Notes: generated by a model from the letters alone, not told the origin. Positions 20,377 through 30,182 are shown, counted from the stretch's first letter. The stretch is 64,000 nt of DNA from Pedosphaera sp. (GCA_009695205.1 SIBK01000001.1:1-64000); one strand, 5' to 3'. Translations and numbers: made by a program.

Positions 20377-21888
20377 GTGACTGAAGATTTCCGGAGGAGC
20401 AAGCTTTCAAAGATGTTGAAAGTGGAAATGTTTCCCAGCCCGCGAGTTCTCCTCGCCATGGCGGCGGGATTTCTCGTACATTTCTACGGAACCTCTGGCG
20501 AATTCGTGACAAACAAATCGCAACCGTCGGCTACCTGTCTGTCCGGCAACAACCCGCCACCCGCTGCGGGACTGTTGGTGCGCAGGATTGGACTGTTCGA
20601 TGCCACGATGGTGGTGATCGGTGGCATCGTCGGAGCTGGAATCTTCATGAATCCGGCGGTGGTGGCGAAACAGCTCCACTCCCCTGCGCTCATTTTAGGA
20701 GCCTGGGTGTTTGGAGGAATCATCTCCCTGCTGGGGGCGTTCATCTATGCGGAATTGTCATCCGTACGCCCTCACGTCGGCGGGCAATACGCCTATTTTC
20801 GTGAGGCATTTCATCCGATCGTCGGGTTCGTATACGGCTGGTGCCTGCTGCTCGTCAGCCAGAGTGGCGGCATGGCGGCAGTTGCCGTCACGTTCGCCCA
20901 ATATTATTGTCAGCTGACAGGTTTCGCTGGGCCGCCGTGGCGAGTCGCCCTGACCGCCCTGGCCGTTCTCACGATCGTCAATTGCCTGGGCGTCCGGACG
21001 GGAACCACTGTGCAGACCGTTCTCACCGTATTAAAGGTGGTGACAATCGTCGCTCTGGTCACCATCGGCTGGATTTTGGTGAAACCGTACGGAGAGTCGG
21101 CCGGGGAAGGCATCGCGGTGTCCCCCGGCGACTTGGGCCCTTTTCGACAGTTTGGATCGGCGATGGTGCCGGTACTCTTTGCGTACGGAGGGTGGCAAAC
21201 CGCCTGCTTCGTCGGCGGGGAAGTCTACAACCCGCAGCGCAACCTTCCCCGGGCGCTTCTGTGGGGAATCTTCGGGGTGATCATCCTATACCTGTCGGTA
21301 AGCGTTGTCTGCCTGCGCGCTTTTGGACCCGCGGGTCTCGCCGCCACATCAACGCCTGCCTCGGACCTAATGCGCAAGGCTCTTGGGGAAACTGGAGGCC
21401 GGCTCATTGCGGCGGGGATTGTCATCTCCACATTCGGATTCCTCGCGCAAGGAATGCTCACCGCGCCGCGCGTTTACTTTGCAATGGCGCGGGACGGCAT
21501 GTTTTTCAATGTCTTTGGCCAGGTGCATCCGACCACAGGTGCTCCCGTCGCCGCCATCGCCCTCCAGGGACTTGTCGCCATGATCATCGCTGTCTCCGGG
21601 CGGTACGATCAGATCCTGAACTACGTGGTATCGGTTGACTTCATCTTCTACGGTTTGACGGCCTGTTGCGTATTCCTGTTCCGGAGTGGGGAAGTTGCGC
21701 CATCGGGATTTCGCATCCCCGGCCATCCCTGGACAACCCTGTTCTTCGTGCTGAGTTGTTGGGCAGTGGTGGCAAACCTTCTCTTCGGTCACGGCCAAGA
21801 CAGTCTGATTGGATTGGGGATTCTACTTGCGGGTGTGCCCGTTTACTTTCTACGCAAGGCGTTGTCCCGTTCTGCGCCGTCGAAATGA
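20377..21888 (+). CDS. APC-family amino-acid permease
   Basis: The core begins IGLFDATMVVIGGIVGAGIFMNPAVVA, the unwound TM1 G-x-x-I-G-x-G-I-F motif of the APC superfamily. About eleven further hydrophobic segments follow (GAWVFGGIISLLGAFIYAEL, IVGFVYGWCLLLVSQSGGMA, SAMVPVLFAYGGWQTACFV and others). It would import amino acids or exchange them. The first 65 residues of the ORF (with VLLAMAAGFLVHFYG) are atypical, so the real start is probably one of the later ATG or GTG codons. The stop overlaps the start of an aminotransferase gene (ATGA), so uptake and use of the amino acid are probably linked. Confidence 0.85.
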   Translation: MTEDFRRSKLSKMLKVEMFPSPRVLLAMAAGFLVHFYGTSGEFVTNKSQPSATCLSGNNPPPAAGLLVRRIGLFDATMVVIGGIVGAGIFMNPAVVAKQLHSPALILGAWVFGGIISLLGAFIYAELSSVRPHVGGQYAYFREAFHPIVGFVYGWCLLLVSQSGGMAAVAVTFAQYYCQLTGFAGPPWRVALTALAVLTIVNCLGVRTGTTVQTVLTVLKVVTIVALVTIGWILVKPYGESAGEGIAVSPGDLGPFRQFGSAMVPVLFAYGGWQTACFVGGEVYNPQRNLPRALLWGIFGVIILYLSVSVVCLRAFGPAGLAATSTPASDLMRKALGETGGRLIAAGIVISTFGFLAQGMLTAPRVYFAMARDGMFFNVFGQVHPTTGAPVAAIALQGLVAMIIAVSGRYDQILNYVVSVDFIFYGLTACCVFLFRSGEVAPSGFRIPGHPWTTLFFVLSCWAVVANLLFGHGQDSLIGLGILLAGVPVYFLRKALSRSAPSK

Positions 21889-22991
21889 ACTTTTCCAAAC
21901 GCCTCATCGAATCGCCCTACATGCACTGGGCAAAAACCCTGCAAGCAGCCCGGTTTAACCTGGGAAACAGCGGCGTGTCGCCGTATCCGCTTCGCGAACT
22001 TCCCGTGCGTTTGGAAGACCTGGAGTTGAGCGGACCCAGCTTTTATGGGTGGCCGCCACTGCAATCCGCGTTGGCCCACCACCTTGGCATGCCAGAAGAC
22101 CAAGTGGTCCACGCGTGCGGAACGTCCATGGCCAATCACCTGGCGATGGCGGTGACCGTGGATCCGGGTGATGATGTCCTGATTGAGCGCCCCACCTATG
22201 AGCTGCTGATTTCGACCGCCGAATACCTCGGCGCTCGCGTACGTCGATTCGAGCGGCGTCCGGAGAATGGCTGGCTGCCGGACCTAGACGAACTCAAGCG
22301 GCAAGTCCGACCGGAAACGCGGCTGATCGTTCTAAGCAACCTGCACAATCCCTCCAGTGGCCGCATTCCGGATGCGCTTTTGAGGGAGATTGCGAGCCTG
22401 GCGGACACCGTCGGGGCGTCTGTGCTAGTGGACGAAGTCTATCTGGATGCGGCTTTTGAGGATACACCGACGACCGCCGCCCATCTGGCCGACAACATCG
22501 TAGTTACCTCAAGCCTCACCAAAGTCTATGGACTCAGCGGAATCCGGTGCGGATGGATCATCGGAAACCCCGAAGTGGTCCGCCGTGCGTGGCGTCTGAA
22601 TAATTTATTCGGGGTGATTCCCGCGCACGCCGCAGAGCGATTGACCCTCGCTGTTCTGGCAAATTTCGGCCCTATCCGCGACCGGGCTCAACGGCTGCTC
22701 ACCATCAATCGTAAGCTGTTGAATGCGTTCCTGCAGTCGCGAAAAGACCTTCAACATACGCCCCACCTCCACGGCACCGTTGCCTTTCCCCGACTGCGAC
22801 GGAGCTCTGTCGAAGCTCTCTGTGACCATTTGCGGAAATACCAGGAAACCACCGTCGTGCCCGGCCGTTTTTTCGAACTGCCAAACCACTTCCGAATCGG
22901 AATCGGATGCCCAACGGAGATCCTTTCCGAGGGCTTGAACCGACTCGGACAAGGGCTTGACGCGATCGCGGCTACCGACGGGGCAGGCTAA
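21885..22991 (+). CDS. PLP-dependent class I/II aminotransferase
   Basis: The chosen start (ATG 21885) overlaps the permease stop by 4 bp; the ORF-track start at 21666 lies within the permease. The protein (368 residues) has the fold-type I layout: HACGTSMANHLAMAV, a PTYELL substrate loop, LSNLHNPSSGRIPD with the N-P pair, VDEVYLD and SSLTKVYGLSGIRCGWIIG, where the lysine forms the aldimine with PLP. It is like aspartate/alanine-type aminotransferases; the substrate is unknown. Its last 20 bp overlap the end of the convergent histidine kinase gene. Confidence 0.85.
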   Translation: MNFSKRLIESPYMHWAKTLQAARFNLGNSGVSPYPLRELPVRLEDLELSGPSFYGWPPLQSALAHHLGMPEDQVVHACGTSMANHLAMAVTVDPGDDVLIERPTYELLISTAEYLGARVRRFERRPENGWLPDLDELKRQVRPETRLIVLSNLHNPSSGRIPDALLREIASLADTVGASVLVDEVYLDAAFEDTPTTAAHLADNIVVTSSLTKVYGLSGIRCGWIIGNPEVVRRAWRLNNLFGVIPAHAAERLTLAVLANFGPIRDRAQRLLTINRKLLNAFLQSRKDLQHTPHLHGTVAFPRLRRSSVEALCDHLRKYQETTVVPGRFFELPNHFRIGIGCPTEILSEGLNRLGQGLDAIAATDGAG

Positions 22992-24072
22992 ATCGGACCA
23001 CAGCTCCACCGGACGATGCGTTGCTCGCCGTGATCCGGCCACCGTGTTCGGTGACGATGCGCTCGCAAATCGCGAGACCCAAGCCGGTGCCGTGAGCTTT
23101 GCCAAACGTGACAAATGGCTCGAAGACATGAGGCATGAGGACGCTGGGAATACCGGGGCCGTTATCCTCGACCTCGGTGATGACTTCGTCGTCGTCCGTC
23201 GTAAACCGAAGCGTGACGCGGCCATCGCTGCGTCCGGAGAGAGCGTCAAACGCATTTTGGAAAAGGTTGCTTAGCACCCGGAAAAGTCGGAGCGGATCGA
23301 GCCGCACTGAGGTTTCTGGAAGTTCACTTGGGAGATCCACAATGACTCCTCGGCGCGAGGCCTCTTCTTGAAGCTCAACCATAAGCGGCCGCATTACAGC
23401 GCCATAGTTCAGCTGGGCTAAAACGACATTGGCGGGTGTGATCCGCGTGAAGTCGAGCAACTCCTGCATCAACGAATTCAGTACTTCCGCCTGCTTGTGA
23501 ACTCGATCGCGTGCTGCCCGCCGTGCCGCCAGGGTGGCTCTTTCTTCGACAGCGAGATCGGCCGCCAATCCAATTACATTCAAGGGATTCCGGAAATCGT
23601 GAACAATGGTTTTCGCAAGCCGCTCCACCAATGTGAGCCGCTCCGCGCGCAATGACTCCAGAAGAAAACGACGATTAAACTCCCGCATCCGCAGGCTCGC
23701 ATCCCGGACCAGCGACGCCGCGAGAAAGGGGGACCTGTCGAGAAGCATGTGGACATGGTTCGTAGAAACAAAGTTCAACACACAGTGGGTAATCGCCGTC
23801 GCTGAAGCGGAGCGCGTGCCTCCATCGAACACCGCCATTTCCCCAAAATAATCGCCCGGTTGATCCCGCGAGAGCAGATGTTCCCGACCGGGAGAAGACT
23901 GGACCGTGATTTCTACGACGCCGTCGAGGACCACGAACAGGCCATCGGCGACTGCACCTTCATCAAAGATCCGTTGGCCCGCCGGAACTTCCCGGGGTTT
24001 TAGCGAATTGGCGGAGCAGTGCCTGCTCCGGTAGGCCGAGCTGCCTCCCAAACTGAGAATCTTCAATAGCAA
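22972..24072 (-). CDS. Cyclic-nucleotide-binding-domain histidine kinase
   Basis: The 366-residue soluble protein joins two modules. Residues about 28-135 form a cyclic-nucleotide-binding/CRP-like sensor domain (GQRIFDEGAVADGLFVVLDG, DQPGDYFGEMAVFDGGTRSA). Residues about 140-366 are a histidine kinase: H-box LAKTIVHDFRNPLNVIGL, N-box LFQNAFDAL, G1 VEDNGPGIPS and G2 GTGLGLAICERIV. There is no membrane segment and no receiver domain, and no response regulator gene is adjacent. The E-x-A-x-F-D-G-G-x-R-S-A sequence resembles phosphate-binding cassettes of cNMP-binding proteins, but the ligand is not known. Confidence 0.85.
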   Translation of the reverse strand: MLLKILSLGGSSAYRSRHCSANSLKPREVPAGQRIFDEGAVADGLFVVLDGVVEITVQSSPGREHLLSRDQPGDYFGEMAVFDGGTRSASATAITHCVLNFVSTNHVHMLLDRSPFLAASLVRDASLRMREFNRRFLLESLRAERLTLVERLAKTIVHDFRNPLNVIGLAADLAVEERATLAARRAARDRVHKQAEVLNSLMQELLDFTRITPANVVLAQLNYGAVMRPLMVELQEEASRRGVIVDLPSELPETSVRLDPLRLFRVLSNLFQNAFDALSGRSDGRVTLRFTTDDDEVITEVEDNGPGIPSVLMPHVFEPFVTFGKAHGTGLGLAICERIVTEHGGRITASNASSGGAVVRFSLPRR

Positions 24073-24098
24073 TCAAAGAAAACTTTAGCGATCGTTCT

Positions 24099-24461
24099 TC
24101 ACCGTTTCGGCGCCGTGGTCTGCGGTCCGGGCGATGTGGCCGGTGGAGATCCAGAAGTCGGGTCGAGCGGTTTTAATCCAACCTTATCCAAAATCGGGAC
24201 GAAATTCTTATCCTGAGCTCCGTATTCCCGGAACCGTTCCGCAATCTGATTCTGTCGCCCGTGCTCGCTGCGGAGCGCCTCAAACGTCTTTGCCTGCCCG
24301 CCGAGCTCGCGCCGGACTTGCCGATATTGCCACAGCTGGTAAACAGCCGGGCTTGTGGTGGCGATCAGTGAGGCCACGACGCTTACCTGCACCAGGGAAC
24401 GGAGGGAAGCGATGTCAGATCTCAGATCAGCAACTGATTGCGGAAATACCGGGTCATTCAT
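24099..24461 (-). CDS. Small membrane-anchored hypothetical protein
   Basis: The 120-residue product has one hydrophobic segment (VQVSVVASLIATTSPAVYQLW, about residues 24-44), then a charged, probably coiled-coil stretch (VRRELGGQAKTFEALRSEHGRQNQIAERFREYG) and a proline/threonine-rich tail. No family recognised. It lies 8 bp after a similar-sized membrane protein on the same strand, and the two probably form a pair. Confidence 0.55.
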   Translation of the reverse strand: MNDPVFPQSVADLRSDIASLRSLVQVSVVASLIATTSPAVYQLWQYRQVRRELGGQAKTFEALRSEHGRQNQIAERFREYGAQDKNFVPILDKVGLKPLDPTSGSPPATSPGPQTTAPKR

Positions 24462-24469
24462 GTAGGTAC

Positions 24470-24799
24470 TTAACGTGTGCCCTTCGCACGCTTCGAATTT
24501 GGAGCGTGCGCTGGCGTGGTAGAAGGAAAAGGAGGATTGGTGACCGACGCTTTGACGCCAAGAGAGATCAGCAATGGGTCAATTGCCGGCTGTTTCTTCG
24601 AGTAGTCGATCGCATCGCTTACCAGGACCTGGAGGGCTCGCTGGTTTTGACTAACCTGGGTCGCCAACTCGTTGATCCCTCGTGCCTGGATGCCAGCCTG
24701 ACGGGTGGCTTGGATTTGCTGCTGGCAGAGGTAGGCTACGAGCAAGGCGATCAGCACTTGGGCACAAACAAGCGAGAGGAGGAGACGCGACGGCTTCAT
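24470..24799 (-). CDS. Small membrane-anchored hypothetical protein
   Basis: The 109-residue product begins MKPSRLLLSLVCAQVLIALLVAYLCQQQ, one N-terminal membrane helix or uncleaved signal. A helical region follows (QAGIQARGINELATQVSQNQRALQVLVSDAIDY), then a proline-rich tail. It has the same layout as its downstream neighbour (TM helix, coil, proline-rich end), which suggests a shared complex or an old duplication. No function is suggested by the sequence. Confidence 0.55.
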   Translation of the reverse strand: MKPSRLLLSLVCAQVLIALLVAYLCQQQIQATRQAGIQARGINELATQVSQNQRALQVLVSDAIDYSKKQPAIDPLLISLGVKASVTNPPFPSTTPAHAPNSKRAKGTR

Positions 24800-24862
24800 T
24801 ACTGGCCATCAATCTACGCCAAGGCAGCATCTTTCCAAGAATTTTGGCGCTGAAAACAAAAA

Positions 24863-24887
24863 ACCCCTGCCGGATGCCGACAGGGGT
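24863..24887 (-). terminator. Rho-independent terminator of the porin gene
   Basis: On the minus strand ACCCCTGTCGG-CAT-CCGGCAGGGGT is followed by TTTTTGTTTT. The stem is about 10-11 bp with one mismatch. It lies 27 bp past the porin stop codon. Confidence 0.85.
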
Positions 24888-24913
24888 CTGAAGTCGTTTC
24901 GAATCGAATTCGA

Positions 24914-26059
24914 TTAGAACCTGTAGATGATGTTAAGCAAGAGGCTCACATCCTCCCGTTCGCCATCGACGCCCACACCGTTCTTGTAATGTTCAAAAAA
25001 GGCATCGCTACCATTCACGGATTGATCCCATCGCAATTCCACGCGGGTGACGACGTTGGCCCAGAGGGCATAGTCGGCGGTTACTGTCACACCGAACACC
25101 TTGTCTCGCATTCCGGTGTTGGCGAAAGCGCCCCAGCCGGATTCGGCGTACTCAACGCGAGTATTCAGCTTGAGCTGGTCAGTGGCCTGGAAGGAGGCAT
25201 ACAGGGCAGCCGCACTCGCATAGCTGTTGCCATCCAGATAATCATACGAGGCGCCGAACGATAACCCTTTGATCGGGGTCGTGAGCGATCCACCCACGTA
25301 CAGGTTCAGGTCCTGGGAGTTGCCGTGACCGAGGTTGCGGTCGACACCGACTACAGCGCCGCCGTAAAGCGAGGAACCCGCCATCCAACCGGTGCTCTCA
25401 GGCGCCGTTAGGACGATCCCACCCATGTAGGTCTTCTTCGTTTCAGCATTGCCAGAACGAGCAACCGTTGATTGGTCTGTGTTTGCGACGCCTGCAGAGA
25501 TACCGATGAGATCGGTCACCTTGTAGCTAACCAGGACGCCGGTGTGGGTCAGCGGCTCAATCGCGTAGCCGAAGGACCGGCTGAAGTTCGGATTGGCATA
25601 GCTATCGAACACCTCGTAGCCGATGATCGGGTCGAATCGACCGACCTTGAAATCCAAGCCGTTTCCGACCGGTGCGCGCAAGGCAACATACGCCTGCTTG
25701 AGGCCGAAAGAGTTGCCTGACGTCAAGGTACCATTACCCGGGAGCCCAGCGGCGTCGGGACCAAAGAGGGTCTCGAGCTTGTAACCGGCGGACCAACTGC
25801 CTTCATCCAGGGGCTTTTCCAGGGCGATCTTTGCAACGTTTAGGTTAAAGCCATCCTGACGGTTAGGACCCGTGTTGACGAACCGGTTGGCAACGCTATT
25901 CCCGGTGCCAAAGTTCCAGATTGCCGACGTGTCCACGTAGCCGGAGAGGCTGGTGGATGAGAGCAGGGTGTTGAGCGGATGCTCGTCGGCGTTAACCGCA
26001 GACGCAAGGCTGACCGCACCGGTAGCGACCAGTGCCATCGTCCATTTATTGAACTTCAT
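24914..26059 (-). CDS. Outer-membrane beta-barrel porin (OmpL/BBP2-like)
   Basis: The start at 26059 is fixed by a strong AGGAGG site seven bases upstream and gives MKFNKWTMALVATGAVSLAS, a signal peptide cut near NADEHPL. The 381-residue product then shows alternating amphipathic strands, e.g. TSLSGYVDTSAIWNFGTG, FKVGRFDPIIGYEVFDSYAN and LNTRVEYAESGWGAF. It ends in SLLLNIIYRF, a terminal phenylalanine as needed for BAM-dependent barrel insertion. It resembles the putative beta-barrel porin-2 family. It is likely abundant, given its ideal ribosome site and strong terminator. Substrate unknown. Confidence 0.8.
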   Translation of the reverse strand: MKFNKWTMALVATGAVSLASAVNADEHPLNTLLSSTSLSGYVDTSAIWNFGTGNSVANRFVNTGPNRQDGFNLNVAKIALEKPLDEGSWSAGYKLETLFGPDAAGLPGNGTLTSGNSFGLKQAYVALRAPVGNGLDFKVGRFDPIIGYEVFDSYANPNFSRSFGYAIEPLTHTGVLVSYKVTDLIGISAGVANTDQSTVARSGNAETKKTYMGGIVLTAPESTGWMAGSSLYGGAVVGVDRNLGHGNSQDLNLYVGGSLTTPIKGLSFGASYDYLDGNSYASAAALYASFQATDQLKLNTRVEYAESGWGAFANTGMRDKVFGVTVTADYALWANVVTRVELRWDQSVNGSDAFFEHYKNGVGVDGEREDVSLLLNIIYRF

Positions 26060-26114
26060 TATCATTCCTCCTGAGTTGTGCTGTGTGTTTGATCTATCGT
26101 TTATTACCAATATC

Positions 26115-26135
26115 GAAACAAAAACAGTTTGTTTC
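26115..26135. repeat. Inverted repeat upstream of the porin gene
   Basis: GAAACAAA-AACAG-TTTGTTTC is a perfect 8-bp inverted repeat 56 bp upstream of the porin start. Its position in the promoter region would fit an operator. No regulator is indicated. About 270 bp between here and the smc stop contain no recognisable gene. Confidence 0.35.
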
Positions 26136-26408
26136 GCCGCCTAAAGGGCGGATTTGCCGGGCAGGTTATGCTGGCGATGGAACCGTGTGCAACAGCATTT
26201 TTTTGGCGATTTTCCGCAGGAAACACCTGCATTAACCTACTTTTCCATGGCTAGGCCGACAAAAAGGATCGTCTCAAGAGCCCTTTCAGGGGCCCGTTTG
26301 CGACGATTTTGCGCGTTCTCCTCTCACTCCAAGCTGGCGTCAAAATCAGGCATTGCTCGGGAAATCCCCGGAAATCGTTCACAGCGTCAAATTGGGTATT
26401 TGGGGTCA

Positions 26409-29400
26409 TCATTTTGCGAGCACGACCTCCTGGTCACCTGCCGAACGTCCGCCACGGACCGACTCCGCGGTGCCGGCAACCTCGGTGCTACGTTCCGCCC
26501 CACTACTCTCTTTGTTGAACTTCACGCTCACAATTTTACTAACACCCTGCTCCTGCATCGTGACGCCATACAGAATGTCGGCCATCCCAATCGTTCGCTT
26601 GTTGTGCGTGATCACCACGAACTGACTGTGCTCAAGGAATCGCTGCAACACCTTGATGAATCGGTTGATGTTCGATTCGTCCAGCGGCGCATCCAATTCA
26701 TCCAGAACACAGAATGGACTCGGCTTCACCTGGTAAATAGAGAACAAAAGGGCCACAGCGGTCATCGTCTGCTCGCCACCCGATAACAAGGAAATGCTCT
26801 GGAGCTGCTTGCCGGGCGGGCGGGCGATAATATCAATACCGGACTCGAGCACATCCCCCTCGTCCACCAGACGGAGGTCGGCTTTCCCACCGCCAAACAT
26901 CTCCGTAAACATCAACTGGAAGTTGGCTCGGATTTTTTCAAACGTCTCAAAAAACATCACCTTGGTTTCGACGTTTATCTTGTTCAACACCTCGGTGAGC
27001 TGCTCCTTGGCCTTCACGAGGTCATCGTGCTGGGTGGTGAGAAAGGCGTGGCGTTGCTCGGTTTCCTCGTATTCCTCGATGGCCACCAAATTCACCGGTC
27101 CAATCTCCTCGAGGCGCTGCTGCAAGGAACCCACCTGTTCGGCCACCGCCCCCCAATCCGTGCTCAAGCCCACCTCCTGCATTTCCTCCGGCGACAAGGT
27201 CTCCACTCGGGGTTGACCTTCATCCGCCAGCGTAATCCGGATTCCCTCACCCCGGATGTCGTCCAGGTTCATTTGATATTTTTCTTGGACACGTTCCCGA
27301 AGGTTTTGGACGGACATCGTCTTCTGAGCGAGCTCGACCTCGAGCTGTCCCCGCTCTTGCTGAGCCCGCGTCAGACGGCTGCGGTGCTCTCGAAGGTTAT
27401 CCTCCCGCCTTTGCACTTGAACTTCCTGCTCCAATTTTTCTGTCAGCCTGGCCGTAATCTGGTTGGAGACCCCTTCGCGGTCATGTCGCAGGCGCTCGAT
27501 CTGGCCGCGGCACTCGGATATCTCGGTCTCGAACTGCTGCTGTCGATGGTTAAATGACCCGGATTCTGTTTCCAGCCGTGCTACCAATTGCTCCATCTCT
27601 TGAATTCGCTGTTCCAGGGGCGCTCGCTGGCGGGAATGGGAGGCCAGCAGCTGCTCCTCCATGGCAAGGGCGACCTTGGCATCGCTCAAGGCCGAGTTTG
27701 CCAAATCGCGTGACTGTCGCAACCGCTCCAAATCAGCCGTCATCTGGTGCACTTGGCCAACCGCCGTTTGCTCGGTGGCCTCAAGTTCCGCAATTTGCGT
27801 TGCCAGCGACTGACGCTTTTCGCTGCCTTCGTTTTCCTGGGCGCTGAGGCGGGTGTGCTCCTGGACCGCATTGTCGAACCGCGCCTGTAGTGAACGTCTG
27901 GAGTTTTGCAGGGCGTTGAACTCGCCCTGGCGTGTCGCAATCGCCACCTCTTGGTGTCGCAACTCTGTCCGGGCCTCTTCGAGGCTCGCCTGAAGTTCGG
28001 TTTGTTCACCCTGCAGCGAAACCTTCTGGCGCGTCGACTCCGCAACCTGCTCCGTGAGCCGCGTCAACTGTCCATGCAGCTCAGCGATCTGGTTCTTCCG
28101 CCCCAAAATGGACGCGGGGGCCTTCCCGGACGGATTGGCAGTACCCCCCGTGTAGACCCCGTGCCGCGTCAGAAGATCCCCAGCCAGGGTCACGTAGTCG
28201 AACCGGCCTCGGGTCTGCCGATGCGCCGCCGTTGCGGTCGGGAGATCTGCGACAATGCGCGTTTGTCCCAAGAGCGCCGTCAGAAGAGGCCGTACCGCCG
28301 GATCGCACGTCAACACACTGAGCGCGGGCACCGTCCCGCCCAACGAATCCGCCAGCGTGACCTGTTCCACATCGAGGGAATTTTCCGAATTCACGCCCGC
28401 GTCACTCAAGGCAAGCGCTGCAATGCTAGCTCGGCCCTTTTTGTGGGCATGGAGATCCGCAAGGATCGCGGTAGCCACGCCGGGATCGGCGGTCAACACC
28501 AACTGCAGGTGATGACCCAGAGCGGTTTCGATGGGCAAAACGTGCTCAGGGCCGACCCGAAGTTTATCCGCCAACGTCCCAAGGACGGCGTCAGACCCCT
28601 TAAGCGCTGCCTGGGCGCCGCTGCCGAATCCCTCGTGACTGGTGTCCAACTGCTCAAGGACGCTTAACCGGGAGCGGGTCTCCGCCTGCTGACGAATCAG
28701 GGGATCCATCCGCTGCCCAGCGTCATTAATCTCCTGGTGCAACTCGCGCAACCGGGCCTGCCGCTCCTCGACCGTCCCTCGGCTCGCCTGGACGTGAAGT
28801 CGCTCCGCTTCGACCTGAGATGAGAATTCCTCCAACCGGGATTCAAGGCGGGTCCGCTCCTCCTCCGCACCGAACTTCTCTGCGTGCAGTTTCTCCAGGC
28901 GGACCACATTTCCCTGCTTCTGAAGATCCAGCGCATTGATCTCATTCCGGACCCGTGCCAGTTGCTGCGCGGCTCCAAAAGCCTGCGATTGTCCAAGACG
29001 GAGGGCTTCCTGCTTCTCTGAAACGTCCCGCTCGACAGCTGTCAGCCCGAGGCGCTTTTCCTCCAGAGATTCGCGGAGGGACTTGACCTGCACTTCAGCC
29101 TCTGAAATCCGGTCCTTTACAACCATTAACTCGGCTGCCGAGATCTGGTGACGCTCCCGGGAAAGAAGGATATCGGCGAGAGCCCGCTCGTGCTGGGCCG
29201 CCAGTTCTCGCAACCGTTCCTCGTTAAACCCGATCCGGCTATCATTACGTTCGGATTCCGCCTTGAGCTCGAGACCGTGGCGCTGGGCGACGGAGATCGT
29301 CTTCTCCAATTCACTCAGCGCAGCGCGCAACTGCAGGATTTCATCCTCTAACCGCAGGACGCTCTCCTGACAAATTTCGCCCTCGGTTTTCAGCTTTTCC

Positions 29401-30161
29401 GCCTGCGTGGTGCGCTCCAAAATTTCAGACTGCAGAACATCGAATTGGTGCCGCGCCAGTTGCGTCTCCAAATGCTGCAATTCCGCCTGAAGAGATTTGA
29501 ACCGGCGGGCCTTGCCCGCCTGCCGCTGAAGGGATCCGATCTGCCGCTTCACCTCTTTGATCAGATCCTCGACGCGCAAAAGATTCTGATCTGTGTGCTC
29601 CAGTTTGCGGAGAGCCTCCTTTTTCTGGGCCTTGAATCGTGTGATGCCCGCCGCCTCCTCGAACACCATCCGGCGATCATCCGGCTTGCTGGAAAGGATC
29701 TGGGTGATGTTCCCCTGAGCCATGATGCTGTAACTCGTGCGCCCCACACCGGTACCCATGAACAGTTGCTGGATATCACGCAAACGACTGGGAACCCTGT
29801 TGATGAAATATTCCGATCCGCCATCCCGAAAAACACGGCGTGTCACCATAATCTCATTGAACTCGACCGGGATTCCAGCCGCCTTCAAATGCTCCGTGTC
29901 GACGTCTCCAATCGTCAACGACACCTCTGCCATCCCCAAGGCCTTCCGCCCATCGGTTCCGTTGAATATTACGTCCGCCATCTCGCCACCGCGTAACGCT
30001 TTAGCCGATTGCTCGCCTAGCACCCACCGGATTGCATCGGAAACATTCGATTTTCCACAGCCGTTCGGCCCGACGATCGCCGTTACTCCGGGCTGGAAAT
30101 TCAACGAGGTCTTGTCGGCAAATGACTTGAACCCAAGCACAGTTAGGTTTTTGAGATACAT
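26409..30161 (-). CDS. smc: Chromosome segregation ATPase SMC
   Basis: The 1250-residue protein has the full SMC plan. An N-terminal ATPase half begins MYLKNLTVLGFKSFADKTSL with Walker A GPNGCGKSN (residues 31-39). Long coiled coils flank a hinge near residues 520-650 (VLGTLADKLRVGPEHVLPIE through FDYVTLAGDLLTRHGVYTGG). The C-terminal half carries the signature SLLSGGEQTMTAVALLF and Walker B FCVLDELDAPLDESNI. With ScpA/ScpB it compacts and segregates origins; those partners are not in the window. It is probably monocistronic, starting close to two inverted-repeat structures. Confidence 0.97.
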   Translation of the reverse strand: MYLKNLTVLGFKSFADKTSLNFQPGVTAIVGPNGCGKSNVSDAIRWVLGEQSAKALRGGEMADVIFNGTDGRKALGMAEVSLTIGDVDTEHLKAAGIPVEFNEIMVTRRVFRDGGSEYFINRVPSRLRDIQQLFMGTGVGRTSYSIMAQGNITQILSSKPDDRRMVFEEAAGITRFKAQKKEALRKLEHTDQNLLRVEDLIKEVKRQIGSLQRQAGKARRFKSLQAELQHLETQLARHQFDVLQSEILERTTQAEKLKTEGEICQESVLRLEDEILQLRAALSELEKTISVAQRHGLELKAESERNDSRIGFNEERLRELAAQHERALADILLSRERHQISAAELMVVKDRISEAEVQVKSLRESLEEKRLGLTAVERDVSEKQEALRLGQSQAFGAAQQLARVRNEINALDLQKQGNVVRLEKLHAEKFGAEEERTRLESRLEEFSSQVEAERLHVQASRGTVEERQARLRELHQEINDAGQRMDPLIRQQAETRSRLSVLEQLDTSHEGFGSGAQAALKGSDAVLGTLADKLRVGPEHVLPIETALGHHLQLVLTADPGVATAILADLHAHKKGRASIAALALSDAGVNSENSLDVEQVTLADSLGGTVPALSVLTCDPAVRPLLTALLGQTRIVADLPTATAAHRQTRGRFDYVTLAGDLLTRHGVYTGGTANPSGKAPASILGRKNQIAELHGQLTRLTEQVAESTRQKVSLQGEQTELQASLEEARTELRHQEVAIATRQGEFNALQNSRRSLQARFDNAVQEHTRLSAQENEGSEKRQSLATQIAELEATEQTAVGQVHQMTADLERLRQSRDLANSALSDAKVALAMEEQLLASHSRQRAPLEQRIQEMEQLVARLETESGSFNHRQQQFETEISECRGQIERLRHDREGVSNQITARLTEKLEQEVQVQRREDNLREHRSRLTRAQQERGQLEVELAQKTMSVQNLRERVQEKYQMNLDDIRGEGIRITLADEGQPRVETLSPEEMQEVGLSTDWGAVAEQVGSLQQRLEEIGPVNLVAIEEYEETEQRHAFLTTQHDDLVKAKEQLTEVLNKINVETKVMFFETFEKIRANFQLMFTEMFGGGKADLRLVDEGDVLESGIDIIARPPGKQLQSISLLSGGEQTMTAVALLFSIYQVKPSPFCVLDELDAPLDESNINRFIKVLQRFLEHSQFVVITHNKRTIGMADILYGVTMQEQGVSKIVSVKFNKESSGAERSTEVAGTAESVRGGRSAGDQEVVLAK

Positions 30162-30182
30162 CTTGAGAACCTATTGAACGCA

